In this document: positions 11,818 through 30,762 of the stretch, piece after piece
How the letters are laid out: every line of letters starts with the position of its first letter
Numbering within the stretch: position 1 is the first letter of the stretch
Assembly: GCA_963971425.1 (NCBI GenBank)
Contig: OZ020518.1
Coordinates: 7,481,989 to 7,545,988, forward strand
From: Bryoerythrophyllum caledonicum
Lineage: Eukaryota; Streptophyta; Bryopsida; Pottiales; Pottiaceae
Direction: 5' to 3'
DNA length: 64,000 nucleotides
The notes under the pieces: generated by a model
Seen by the model: the letters and a program-made list of their open reading frames with translations, nothing else
Told to the model about the DNA's origin: nothing
The model's database searches: none
Translations under genes and position numbers: made by a program

Positions 11818-11840
11818 ACCCTAAACCCTAAACCCTAAAA
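11818..11840. promoter_or_regulatory. Telo-box triplet in divergent promoter
   Basis: Three consecutive ccctaaa units lie between the LRR-like gene (start 11783, leftward) and the plastid-protein gene (start 12091, rightward). AAACCCTAA boxes are known plant promoter/5'-leader elements bound by telo-box factors. Here the site is only about 35 bp from the LRR-like start codon, probably in its leader. An interstitial telomere scar is less likely given only three units. Confidence 0.6.
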
Positions 11841-12090
11841 ACCTGTGCTCTCACCGACAGAAGCAGAAAGCGAGCTCATTCGTCTTGCTTGGCACGGACA
11901 CGGTCATAGGGCCCACACCAAGATTCTCATGCCACATGGCCCGTGGGAAACAAGCCATAAAATCTTGCACACCCAATTCCCGCTCACACTTTCAATCTTC
12001 ACCCGAAAGCTCACAATCCATGTACAAGACGCGCATTCCTGTCGAAGCACCAGCGACACTTCATTGATTTTTGCAGAGAGGAGCACCACG

Positions 12091-14795
12091 ATGATCATGC
12101 AGGTTCTGTGCTGTAAGCCGGGCTATGGGGCTCTCATGGCGTCCCCAGGTAGCGTGAGAAACCTCGACTTGCTTCGTTTTCTGCTGGTTTCTGGGTGGGG
12201 CTCATGTCTCTTGCGTGTGGGATGGTGCAGTGGCGGGGCGAGGCGCATGGGTTCGAGGGGAAGGGGCGAGGTGGGCGCAGCGCGTCAGAACCCAGCACGC
12301 CGTGATTCAGGTCAGGAATTGTGTACTTTCGTTGATCCAGGTGGTTGATGAAGATCTCCTCTTATTATGTAGTTGTGAAATCCTTGATGGATCTCGATTC
12401 TTCTGGCTCGGATTTCAGCGGTGGAGAGTTTTGTATGTTGAGGTGTTGAGATGCTCTACAATTTTGGTATGTGTAGTTGTTGAACCCTAATGTCGGACCT
12501 GGATGCATATTTGCCATGGTTGATGATGTATGTATAGAGGTGGAGGAAGTTTGTATGTTGAGAATCGTGTATGTCAAGGATTTTCTATGTTGAGGATTTG
12601 TATGATGAGGTGTTGAGGTGCTCTACAATTTGGTATGTGTATTTGTTAAACCCTAATGTCAGACCTGGATGGGAGGGTCAGTGGGAGGGTGAGTATGTTC
12701 GGAACTTGAGAGTTTTGTGTATTAAAATGCATATGCTTTTTTGGCGATTTCGATGCTGGGAGGGAGGATGTGACAGTGGTTGTTGTAGTAACGTGTGAGA
12801 GGTTTGTTGGATGATGTTGTTTGTGGACAGGACGTTCGGTTCAGAGGGACAGGCACATGCAGAGCGGGTCTGGAAGACGACGCACCGTTTGCTCTCGCCA
12901 TTGCAGCGTCCGTGTTAAGCACTCTTGTGCTGCCTGCTGACACTTCAAGTGAGGAGGGGAACGAGAGCCTTTCTCCACTCGGAGGAGACGACGTCCGATA
13001 CGCAGCAATGGGGATCATCAGCTTCATCCCTCTTTTCAACTGGCTGGTTGGCTCACTCGACTCTTTCCTTGGCTTCAGATTGCGTGGTTTCGGTTACATT
13101 TGTGGATGGACATTTTTCTGAGGTGTGTTGTATACTCTTCATCAGGTGTGGGTGTTCGCATGGTTAGATACTAGAAAACAGCGGTACCTCATCTATGCTA
13201 TCGTATATCTTGCTCCCTATCTGAGGTATTTGGTTATCCCCTCTCTTAGGTTTGCTACAAGAATTGGGTGATGTAGTTCTGATGATTTTTAGGCATGATG
13301 ATAGAATAGGGTTGCATCCCTTGAACTAAATGGTAGTCGGTGCGTTTCGTGAACCTCTCTGCTCAATGAAACAAAAGAACATAGTGTCTTCTGAAATTTT
13401 CTGTCTGTGTGATCATCGGAGCATGCAGTTTTTTTGCTAATTTCAAAGTTGTTTGCCTACAGGTCTGGACTCTCCATTTCACCGGAAGATAGCTGGCTTC
13501 CTATAGCCAGTGTTCTCGCCTGCGTACTCCATGTTCAGGTACATAAAGACACGTCCATACACAGCTTGCAGACATTCACTTAAAAAACGCTAACCCCCAC
13601 CGTTTTTGCAATGTACAAACTGAAGTCCGTGAAGGGTATTGTACGAGTCCAAAGTGTATGAGGTGAACCTTGATTCCATACACCCGGAGTTGTGCGACTA
13701 ATATATCCCTTTATCTTCAACTACTAGTGCTAATTTGAGGACATAGCAAAGAGTAATTTCACCAACTGCGCAAAGTGGGGTACAGATTATCATGCAACAA
13801 CGTGATCCTAGATGAAGGCCGCTGAACCAACATGAAGTTTACACGGCTCCATAAGCCCTTTGCAGTCTGTCGTGCTTCAGTAAGTGCCCCGGTTAAATTA
13901 ACAACAGCCACATCTCCAGATTCAGTTGCAGAGTGTTGCACCGAGCATCATACCAGTCGCCCTAGGAGGATGGTGATTGAGATTCAATCTAGTCACAGGG
14001 CGATGCACTTTTGTGTCACTTTCTTCAAGCACTTGTCTATTTTCTTCCTTGTAGTGTGCATACGGTGCAATTCGACGAGCTAGTTCCAACCGCTGTTAAC
14101 ATTTCTGTGCGATTTTAGTCTAGTTTTGAACTTGAATTTCTATTCCTATTTTCATTATGGCCGTTGCTTGTTGTAGCACCCTGACTCTGACTATGATTAT
14201 TTTTCCAAGATGTAGAGGTATTTTGCTACATGATCTGGATGTCTGAATGGTTTGATATCACCTCAGGTTCTGTCGGGACAGATTCTTTGCTACAAGCATC
14301 TTTGCATTAGAGTTTTTGGTTGAGTACTTGACGGAACTCTGATCACTTCTTCTAGTGTTGACCTGTAGTCTGTACCCAGTTGTTTTTCAATGAAATTTTC
14401 TTCACCGTACTTTGTCTAAACCGAATTTTGGCAGCTTGATATCTCGGCAAGCAGCGAAAGTGGCGAAGACCTAAACATTTCCAAAACCCTCTTCACAGCC
14501 AGCCAAGTGAAGCAGATGAAGGAGCGCGCTGACACTCTTCTACTGCGGTTGCAACAACTGGCTCAAAGACCTGTTAGTAGCTCACCCTGATATCACCTCT
14601 CTGAATTGATTGTCATGGGAACAACTCGTCAACTTTCATTGCACTAACCTCATTTCTCTTCAGAAACCAATCGGAGAACGAGAAGAAGGAACGACAGCAG
14701 AAGACATCAGCACAGCAGAAATGGAGCAGTGGGACGAGAAGTTCGCCCAATCAAAAAAAGCAGAAGAGAGCCAAAGCGAAAGAACTGATTCGTAA
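12091..14795 (+). CDS. Plastid membrane protein, DAC-like (seven exons)
   Basis: Hand-built exons: 12091-12148, 12231-12310, 12831-13046, 13146-13225, 13463-13538, 14435-14572, 14664-14795. They sum to 780 nt (259 aa) and every junction keeps phase. The N-terminus (about 45 residues, rich in Arg/Gly/Ala) could be a transit peptide. The core has hydrophobic segments FALAIAASVLSTLVLP, AAMGIISFIPLFNWLVWVFA, YLIYAIVYLAPYL and SWLPIASVLACVLHV, followed by a charged helical C-terminus. The core strongly resembles a protein conserved from cyanobacteria to plants; I believe it is DAC (Arabidopsis At3g17930), which helps accumulate the thylakoid cytochrome b6f complex, but the name is from memory. The first two exons are the least certain. 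Confidence 0.65.
12430..12672. repeat. Partial duplication inside intron 2 of the DAC-like gene
   Basis: About 75 bp containing gctctacaatttggtatgtg and aaccctaatgtcagacctgg occurs at 12430-12504 and again, slightly changed, at 12593-12672. It lies wholly in the intron 12311-12830. Confidence 0.85.
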
Positions 14796-17700
14796 CTAGT
14801 CTACCTTCCCTTATATTGTAGAAATCGTTCAAGTAGAGCTCATGTATCACATTCACAGCAAATCAATCATCAATCCATGTCCTTTATCTATGGAACAAAT
14901 ATCTCATCCTTCAACCGTGACCCAAATCTCCAGCAACTGAAGCTAAATATGGTGCTGGAGAATGCTACTAAGAGTTCGCATCCTTGTCGGCACAGGTCGA
15001 TGATGGAGGGACGAGACAAGGTCAGTGTCGATGTAAAACTAAACTTCTACACAACCTTAATATCTTATCAAACAAAAGGACTAACAATATGAAAATCATA
15101 GTGGGATTTTGCGGGCATCAGTCGGCGGCTGGATAGAATATTCGTTGATGGCAGAGAGAATGTGGTAGTACGCGAATGTGAAGCCGTTAGTACAGACGAA
15201 AGTCCAGCTCCTGTAAAGCTGCGCTCTCTCTCTGCAGCCGCAGATTGCTTTCCACTGCCCGGGAAAATCATCCTTGTACTACCGTGTACTACCGTTCTAC
15301 TACCACAGTACTACACCCATCTCCCACTTCGGACGCGCAAGAGTGACGACATGTACTGTGAATCGGTGGAAGGTGGGCGTTGTAGTACCGGTTCCTGTGG
15401 GCTGATTATTGGTACTACCTTTTGTACTAGCTCTAGTGCATATGTTTGTTGGGGCTACTTAAGTCCTTGGGTTTGCACCTCTCCAAGTATCCTGTTCGTG
15501 GTATCCACCGTTCCACTTGGGTTTCCTTCCTGATTTTGAGTCTGTGTGTCTGAGATTCTAGTCAGTTTCATCACGTCTGTGTAGGTTTTTCGATTGACCA
15601 TGCTGCGTTCACAGGACAGGCATCGCTGCTGGTCTCCGGTGCGTTTCGTCTTGTTTTTTCACGTGTTTTCTGAGGCGGTGTGTGGGAGATCTGTCGCGAT
15701 GCCTGATCCGTGGACTCTGTCTGATGCGGGAGACTTCCACGACTTAAGAGGCTCTCAGAGCTTCAGGTACGCTTTGTTTCAGTGTGAAGGAGAGCCAGCG
15801 CGGGGCAATGCATGACAATGGCATGCTTAGAACAACCCCTAAGTGTGCTGTCCTCATGCACTGCCTCTTCCCTGGCTTTCCTCCTCTCTTCCTCTCCTAG
15901 TGTTTATGTTTCTCTAGGAATCTCCACGAGTTGGAGGCGCAAATGTGCAGATACTGTTAGAGTGTTAATTTCCTCAGTCTTTCCCGCACTTAATCTGTTG
16001 TGTTGAGAGGCGGTGGACAGGTTCGAAGTTGGAGGCCGGCGCAGATATTGTTAATTTTCACATGAGTAAGTATCTGCACATTTGTATTGAGTTGAGAGGT
16101 GGATATTTAGGTTTGGCGACATTATGACGTTGGAGGTGCAGACATTGGGAGAGTCTTCATTCACACAATATCTGGCAGGCTTGTGTTGTGTGTTGGGAGG
16201 TGGATGGGTTTGATGTAAGTATGAGAGAGTGGCGAAAACATTCTCTTCATCATAATAGACATGTACAATGCAGTGTCTGTTGGAGAATCCTGCTGACCTC
16301 CCTGTTGTTAAATCTGCCCAAAACCAGATGCATTTTGATCTGAATCTTCCAACTCTGCACCGCCTCTTCTGTCTTCATGTGTAAGTCCATTTTCTAATAC
16401 AACTTCCTGCGTTTCTCACGAGATTTCTACTCATTAAGTTTGAATTCTGTACTCATTTTGCCGTTCCATCTGATAGGATGTCTGATCTGCCGAGGAGCGA
16501 GAGACTCAACCTGTACCCTTCAGGTACTTTTTCTTCCTTTTTTCAAACTCAATTTCTGAGGAAGGATCTATGGATAATCTGATAGCAGCCTTGGAATGTG
16601 CATCTAGCGTCACAGACTTAGGCGTACTTTTGTAATGCAACACCTACACTCAGTTGATAACATAGAACAGGAACTTAGGTTTGTAGTACTTCTGCCTCTG
16701 TTATTTTCCTCTGCCATAATAAGTAAGTCAGTACAAAGCACCTGAACAGTTATGATGCAGGTCATGTACAACGTAATTGACCTTGAATTAGCTTCAGAGA
16801 CAATGTTTTCGTTGACTGGTTTCTGCAGATCAGGGACTGGAGAAGAAAAACCGGTGATTATCCTATCCACTTCTGAACCTAAGACTGAATTTTTATTTTA
16901 TTTTGTTTTATCTATCTATTTATTTCTTTAGTTCTTTATTTAACCAACGGTTTGCTGACTTTGTATGACTAATTACAGCTGCAGATGGTTGATGATTGGT
17001 TATGGGACATGTTTCATGGGAGAGTGAAGAGATGAATGATATTAACGTCCACGAAACACATCATGTTGCGTGGGCGTTAGTAGAATTCATATTTTCACTC
17101 TGCCATATTGGAAAATGCGGTCATTGGAATTCGGGAGCTGTTTGATCAGAGGATGTTTCTCAGATTACATTCCAGGATCAGGGTGTGGCAATCCCTATGT
17201 ACCTTTCAAGAGTATCTTGCAGTTTGACTGAGTAAGGGTTTTTTATTTTTATTTTTATTTTACACACTTTACCAGATAGGATGCTTAATGTAGGATTTTA
17301 TTTTTTTTCGGGTGTTTCAATCTGTATATATTTTACTATGATTCAAAATTATAGCATGATTTTCCACAACACACTGCATGAATATTGTGGAACTACATTG
17401 CAAGCCTAAATCACAAGTAATGGAGGAACTTATGATAAGGAAACAAAATGGTGCAATATTTAAGGGTAGTGCACGTGGCCATTTCCTCCGCATGTATAAT
17501 CTTATTTTAAGTTAGAAAAATAATAGTTGGATCTAAAATTTGAAAGGTAGATAAAATTATAATGCATTCTTCCAGTAGAGTAATAGCATCTTTTTGTATG
17601 AAATCCTAAGTTAGTTCTTATGCATTTTAAATTTATAAACATTGAGATTGCCAAGAACTTTCTTTTTACCACATGCCTCAAAAAATTAGAGGTACCTTAC

Positions 17701-18385
17701 CTATCTACCCCAAAAATCGAGCGTTTGATGTGTAAAGCAACGTACCTTGTAAGTCAAAAAAAAAAAATTAAACAAAATACTCCCTAGCTTTTTCAAAAAG
17801 AATATTTTCAAGAAAATCTCAAAAAGTACTTTTAAAATTGAATTTTGAATTCTCAAAGGTCGCCCATTGGTTGTAATGCGCTCAAGGGGTTGACATACAA
17901 CTCAGCCCCTTCCTAGAATTTATACTGATTCAAATTTGAGTTGAATGAGAACTTTGAAAACTAATAATTATTTCTCATGCATAACAAAGGAAATTAGCAA
18001 TGTCTCTTAATGCTCTCATTGGGTCACTTTGTACATGCAAATTCCTCCTACCCCATTAAAAACATTTTGCATTATTGGATTCTTTTCCAAAGTCCTCATC
18101 CACACATAACATGTGAGAAGGTGGAAGATACTATTTCGGTGCGACCTCGAGTGGCCTACCATAAGTGCACCTTTGTTAAACTTTACAAACTCAAATCCAA
18201 TTACCTTGTACATGATCTTAAATAAAATATTACCAAAATGATGTCACGTGGATGTTAAGAGTACAAGAATGTAATACCTTACTAATAATGACAATTGTCT
18301 ACAAGGATCTACTTCAATAATATATAAGAAACCACAATAATTTCTCAAATTCTCTCTCAAAACTAAGTGTGAATATTTTTGTGTT
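14796..18385. other. No confident gene
   Basis: Transcribed-looking but unassigned DNA up to about 17 kb, then AT-rich DNA. Short frames at 15594-15815 and 16480-16524 end in good donor sites (ttcag|gtacgc, ttcag|gtactt), but I could not link them into a protein. A tactaccgt/gtactacc repeat cluster lies at 15275-15315. From 17.2 kb the sequence is low in GC with homopolymer runs. Confidence 0.4.
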
Positions 18386-20232
18386 GTATAGATCATTATC
18401 ACAAGTAAGATAACTTCCTGGTAACCAACCAAAACCCATAGAATTTGGATATATCCAACCCATTTCCATCCCATTACCACCCATCCAAATGGAAGTTTGC
18501 TATCAGGACCCCTTACTTTTGGTCGGCGTATATGGAGGATACCTATTGGCAACCACCAAATAAACATGGTAGCACACATTGAAAATTCATAACTAATTAA
18601 CATTTCATTGGAAAAATATGAAATCACTTGGGTTGAAATTTAAATTCCTTTCACTATTGCTAAAAAATAACTGTATATAATAATTTTTTCTTCCATATAT
18701 GCACATCGCTTAACTCGTCAATTATTGGGGGCTTTACCTCGTGTAGTATTATAAATGTCCTCTACTTCACGAGGTTTTTGTGCAGAAGTACATAAGCCAC
18801 AAAAACAAGAATATCAACTTTAAAATGGAGGTGTGTCACTACTGTTAATACAGCCCAGCTATGTTTTTGGAAAAACCAAGTTTTCTGCTCATTTTTTTCT
18901 TTGAGTTGGATGATGGAAATACAATGTCTAACATTAATATCTAACCTTACAAAATTGAACTTAACCCATGACCTGAACTTTGGGGAAATTTTGCACAACA
19001 ACCAACCGTTGATGGAATAGATTGTAGTGTTTAAAGTTACCGTATATTGGTAGTGAAAACTATGGATTTTGGAGAGTGTACTACTTTAACCATCAATAGA
19101 TTCTTGCAAGATTTTTTTACTTTAAAAAGCGGTTCAAATGTGCACTAGGTTGATAGCTTCGCATTGTCCTATCATATTTGAAGAAAATATTTATACACAA
19201 TTATTGGTGATTTTTTGCTTTTGTCTACTTGATGGTATACAAAAATGTTCCAACCTTATACGAGTCAAAACGGAAGTTTCGTATGTGAGAAGAGAGATCA
19301 ACAATCACAAAACAATGAAGAATGTTTTAAAGTCAAAGTTCAATCAAAATTTAAGACCAAAACGGATGTGCATGTGTGTGAAATACAACAAAGTATGTGG
19401 CATGGTAATCACTATATTCACTGTATTTTGATGTATTTGATGTATTTTGTGTTGTATTCCTAGCATTTCCAAGAGTTTTATAACTCCAAATCATGATGTG
19501 ATTGTTGGAGAGTGTTCATCTAATGTGAGCGCAATTCTAAACCTCACATCTTGAAGCCTAATTCCTCATGGATTTCATGCAAATTGAGTTTTTGCACCTC
19601 CGGAGTCCCATTTTGGGCTTCCGGGGCGGTATAGGGTTAATGTGGATAAAGTCAAGGAGATGTGTACCGTGGTGGTACTCCAGAGCAGTACAGCGTGGAA
19701 TTGTAATGGCACCAGCAGCAGTGGCAGCAACACTTAAGTTAGTGGTACGCCACAGATTAGAGCATATTTAACCGTGTGAGTTAGTTTAATGTACATCTTC
19801 TGTTGGCGCTTCTCATGTGACAAACATTACACCGATGTGGAAAGCCACCTTAAATACTTAGGTTATCCGCCAATAACCGACAAGTTAAGCAATGTGCTTA
19901 TATGGGAGAACAGATTATAATACACAGTTGGTTTTTTAGTGATAGTGAATATAGTCTAATTTAGATTTCAACCCAAGTGATTTCATATTTTTCCAATGAT
20001 ATGTGAATTAGTTATGAATTTTCAAAGTGTGCTGTCATGTTTATTTGGTGTCTGCCAAAAGGTATCCTCCATAAGGGCCCACCAAATGTAAGGAGTCCTG
20101 GCTGATAGCAAACCTCCTTTCAGATGGGTGAAGGGGTGATACTGGGATGGAAATGGGTTGGGTATACCCCAATTTTAAAGGTGTCAATTGTGGGTTTTGG
20201 TTGGTTGCAAGGGAGGTCATTGTGCTTCACAA
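18386..20232. repeat. Inverted repeat pair of about 255 bp around 1.3 kb
   Basis: The arm at 18386-18641 read on the minus strand matches 19966-20232 read on the plus strand. Both contain ttcaacccaagtgatttcat, gtttatttggtg and gggatggaaatgggttgg, with about 80-85 percent identity by eye. Identity stops at the inner and outer borders. The 1.3 kb between (18642-19965) has no gene or transposase. Either a fold-back transposon or two chance insertions of one repeat in opposite orientation would explain it. Confidence 0.75.
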
Positions 20233-20759
20233 GTGACCACGTTAGTACAATTGAGTTATTTGAAGGGTCACCCAATTGGAATAAACGTAATGTGAGGGGT
20301 TGGAAATTTTCTATACGTGTACCAGAGATGAATGCTAATGTTGGCTAGAAGAGGAAAGAATTTGAAAATATAGCCTACAACTTGTCCACCTTCTAAAAGT
20401 TTCTCTATTTGTATCTTATGCCCTAAAAATATATACCAATGGGAATGGAGACCGCATTCATAAGATATGGATTTTTCTTTTCTTGACAATTGTTGCTAGA
20501 TTGGTGTGAATCTCTATATTGGAGTAGCACAAGCCATTTTGGAGACTCATAGGGAAAAAGTTATGCGTCTTAATTCCTAAAGGCTCAAGTATTAAAAATG
20601 GGCTTTTTGAAAGTTTGGAATTTTTTCTATGGTGTCAATTTCCAACACTCCACTTTAAAAAAATTATTGTAGAAGAGCATTACTAAGACCTCAGTGAAAG
20701 AACAATTTTTTCCCAAATCCGACATATAATGAAAAAGTTATAGGGTTTTGAATTTCAAA
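20233..20759. other. No gene seen
   Basis: AT-rich spacer with short frames only and no recognisable repeat boundary. Confidence 0.5.
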
Positions 20760-22776
20760 TGGGGAGAGCAGGCACTTTGGGCACCTCCCAAAACTTTTGC
20801 TAGGACACTTTACTGAATGTGAAATTTTCAATACAAGCAAGTAAAATTTGTTCCCTTCATATTGTCAAAAAAAATTCTTCTCTTAAGTGAAAAATAGCAT
20901 ATTAACCCAAATCAAACATTTTCACACATTGTCACACATTGTTGGGTACCTGTAGTTATCGTTTTGGTTGGATTAAAAAGAAACCCAAAGCACCAAATCA
21001 ATAAAGGTGGATTTGTTCACGGGGAAAGACTGATAATATGATTAAGCTTTGTTATTGTCACAATTGATTATACACCTGCTTACTAACTTCACTTAACAAT
21101 TACAATCACTCAATTAATCTCTTGCATCACTTCATGCATAAATAATCTCCAATTATCCATTCATCATAATCTCCTAATCATGTCAATTTCTCTCTTCTTA
21201 ACTGAACTCACAGTAAATTATATTCAATTATTCGCAAATAGCTTTCGTAATCGTAATCACATTCAACAACCAATTCTGCCACACAGTTTACAATCTCTAC
21301 ACGTACATCATTCCATTATCTAAATTTTCTATTTCCACAATTCCCATACAATGTTCATAAAATTCACTTTCAATCACACGATCACACTTCTTTAATTCCA
21401 ATTTTATTATTACTTCATACTAATCACAATCCTACACAAAGATATAGCAAAATCCAAAAAAAAAAACAAGAAGTAGCTCCAAGCTTGCCCTAGCTTACGA
21501 AAATCATAGTCTGACCTCGAATTCATCTTCCTCAAACTCTTTACAACCAAAAATTGAGATTCTTACTACCAGATTTCAACAGTCACATGCTTCTTCACCT
21601 CTTAACTAACTTTTCCATGTAACTTTTCAATCTCACTACTGAACTACAAAACTACTATGCTAAATGCCTAATTTACCCATTTCTAAGCCGTATGTTAACA
21701 CAAAAACTAATTACATATTCTATAGTACCAAAAAAACTTCTTCTTTTCCACAAAAAACTTAGAGATCATATTTTTTACTTTTTTTCCACAACAAAATGTA
21801 GTGTTAATCTTCTTATTGACCATTTGGATTATCAATCTAAAACACAATAGTTTTCACAAAAAATTAAAAAGCCAATTGGCAATTTTTGAACCTCTACTCT
21901 TGCACAGTTGTTTTGAATATGCTACACCCCTCTTCTACCTTTAAAATTTGGTGTATAAGGAACTAACATCATGCTCAAGATGTTGGTAATGGATTTAGAC
22001 CTTGAGTAGTGCAAAAATTTGACACTATCTGAAGTCAAGTCTGTTGATCCACGCAAGGAAGGAAATGGCCCATTTGTTTGACTTTAAACACTATTTTCTT
22101 TCAATCCGTGCCGTCAAAGTTTATGAAATTTTGTGAGTATGTTACTTATTAAGTCTTATTTGAGATCCTATGGTCAAAAATAGAAATGAAAGTTTTTGTT
22201 TCCTTTTCTATTCATTGCATTAGAATCCAACAATTTTGAAGTGTTTTTTGGTGTGAAACTGTCACGGTGCCTTAAGTGTTAAAGGTAAAATTGTTGAGTG
22301 TGGGCAGGTGGGGCAACTCCAAAAACTTTTGCTATGACACTCTAGTAAATTTGAGATTTTCAATACTAGCAAGTAATATTATTTCCATTCATATTGTCAA
22401 AATCATTTCTTGTCTTTAGTGGAAAAATGTGTTTTATCCCAAGTTAAAGATTTTCATACATTGCCACACGAGGAACCAGAAAACTTCTTCTTTCCACATT
22501 AAACTTTGGGATCTTCATATTTTTCACTTTCTGTTTTTTCTATTACAAGAGGTGGTGTAAACCTTGTTATTGACCTTTCGGATTACCATTCTAAGGCATA
22601 TTTTGTTTCCAAAAAATTGAAACATGAATTGGCACTTTTTGAACCTCCACTCCTTCTACATTTTTTTAAAACATACTACACCCCTTCTCTGCCTCTAAGA
22701 ATTGGTGTACAAGGAGTTGATACCATGGTCAACATGATGATATTGAATTTAGACCTTGTGTAGTTCAAAACATTGA
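20760..22776. repeat. Two diverged copies of one dispersed repeat; the second is the LINE target
   Basis: Copy 1 is 20760-20945 plus about 21725-22265. Copy 2 is about 22300-22776 and continues after the LINE at 35942. Matching words include acttttgctaggacac/ctatgacac, cattcatattgtcaaa, aaacttcttctt, gcaatttttgaacctc and attggtgtacaagg. Copy 1 is interrupted at about 20946-21724 by unrelated DNA beginning ttgttgggtacctgtag, so it too suffered an insertion of some 780 bp. No coding capacity was seen in either copy. Confidence 0.75.
22764..22776. repeat. Left target-site duplication of the LINE
   Basis: ttcaaaacattga, identical over 13 bp to 35929-35941. It directly abuts the LINE's 3' tail. 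Confidence 0.95.
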
Positions 22777-23011
22777 AGAAGAAGAAGAACGCCGGTCCCC
22801 GGAGGAGGCCGGCGTGAGTAAAGTGTCCGTTCGTTCCACCACTAAGTCCATGCCCACCGGGCATGGGTTAGTAGTATGGAACTACTTCCCCCTTTCGAGG
22901 GTGGACACTATGTACCAGTAGCAAGTAACCAATATCAAAGGACCCGAGGTCCCAAAAAGTTTTTAAAAGAGGGAGGGCAAGTACAAAGAGTGCAAAAATG
23001 CAAGTGTAGAT
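22777..23011 (-). other. LINE 3' UTR with terminal hairpin and TTC tail
   Basis: Read on the minus strand, the element ends in cgccgg - 13 nt - ccggcg (a 6-bp GC stem), then gttcttcttcttct, then the target duplication. There is no poly(A). A 3' stem-loop followed by a short tandem repeat is the form used by several LINE groups whose RT recognises its own 3' end. This is an inference from layout. Confidence 0.75.
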
Positions 23012-30472
<7,461 letters not shown>

Positions 30473-30479
30473 GTTTTGT

Positions 30480-30757
30480 GTCCTATGTGTATTATTATAA
30501 CTTTTCTGTAACTTTATAATAGTTGTTTTAGTATATAAATATACTGAATTAAATCCTTGTTTGTTTTTAATTAAGTTGTTATTTATATTTTGGTTGTATT
30601 TGTTGTATTTGTTGTGTTTAATAGTGTATAAATACACTAGAGTTATTATTATTTTTATTATTTTAATTTTATATGTATTTTGGAGATTGTTTATTATATT
30701 ATATATTATAGTATATATATATACTGTTGTGTATTCTTTGTTTATAGCGTTGTTTGA
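30480..30757 (-). promoter_or_regulatory. AT-rich ORF1-ORF2 junction with three 16-bp palindromes
   Basis: Near-palindromes agtatataaatatact (30530-30545), agtgtataaatacact (30623-30638) and agtatatatatatact (30710-30725) sit 93 and 87 bp apart in a very AT-rich segment between the ORF1 stop and the first ORF2 AUG. They are part of a diverged repeat of about 90 bp that, in the ORF2 frame, reads VYIYT/VYLYT three times. They may act in RNA folding, reinitiation or as an internal promoter; nothing in the sequence decides this. Confidence 0.6.
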
Positions 30758-30762
30758 CAATG

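Noticed and set aside
11818-11840. Interstitial telomere or chromosome-fusion scar
   Set aside because: Only three units, placed at a gene start, where telo-boxes are common in plants.
15594-16524. Small exons ending in ttcag|gtacgc and ttcag|gtactt
   Set aside because: Good donors but no protein resemblance and no consistent chain of acceptors; could be a non-coding transcript.
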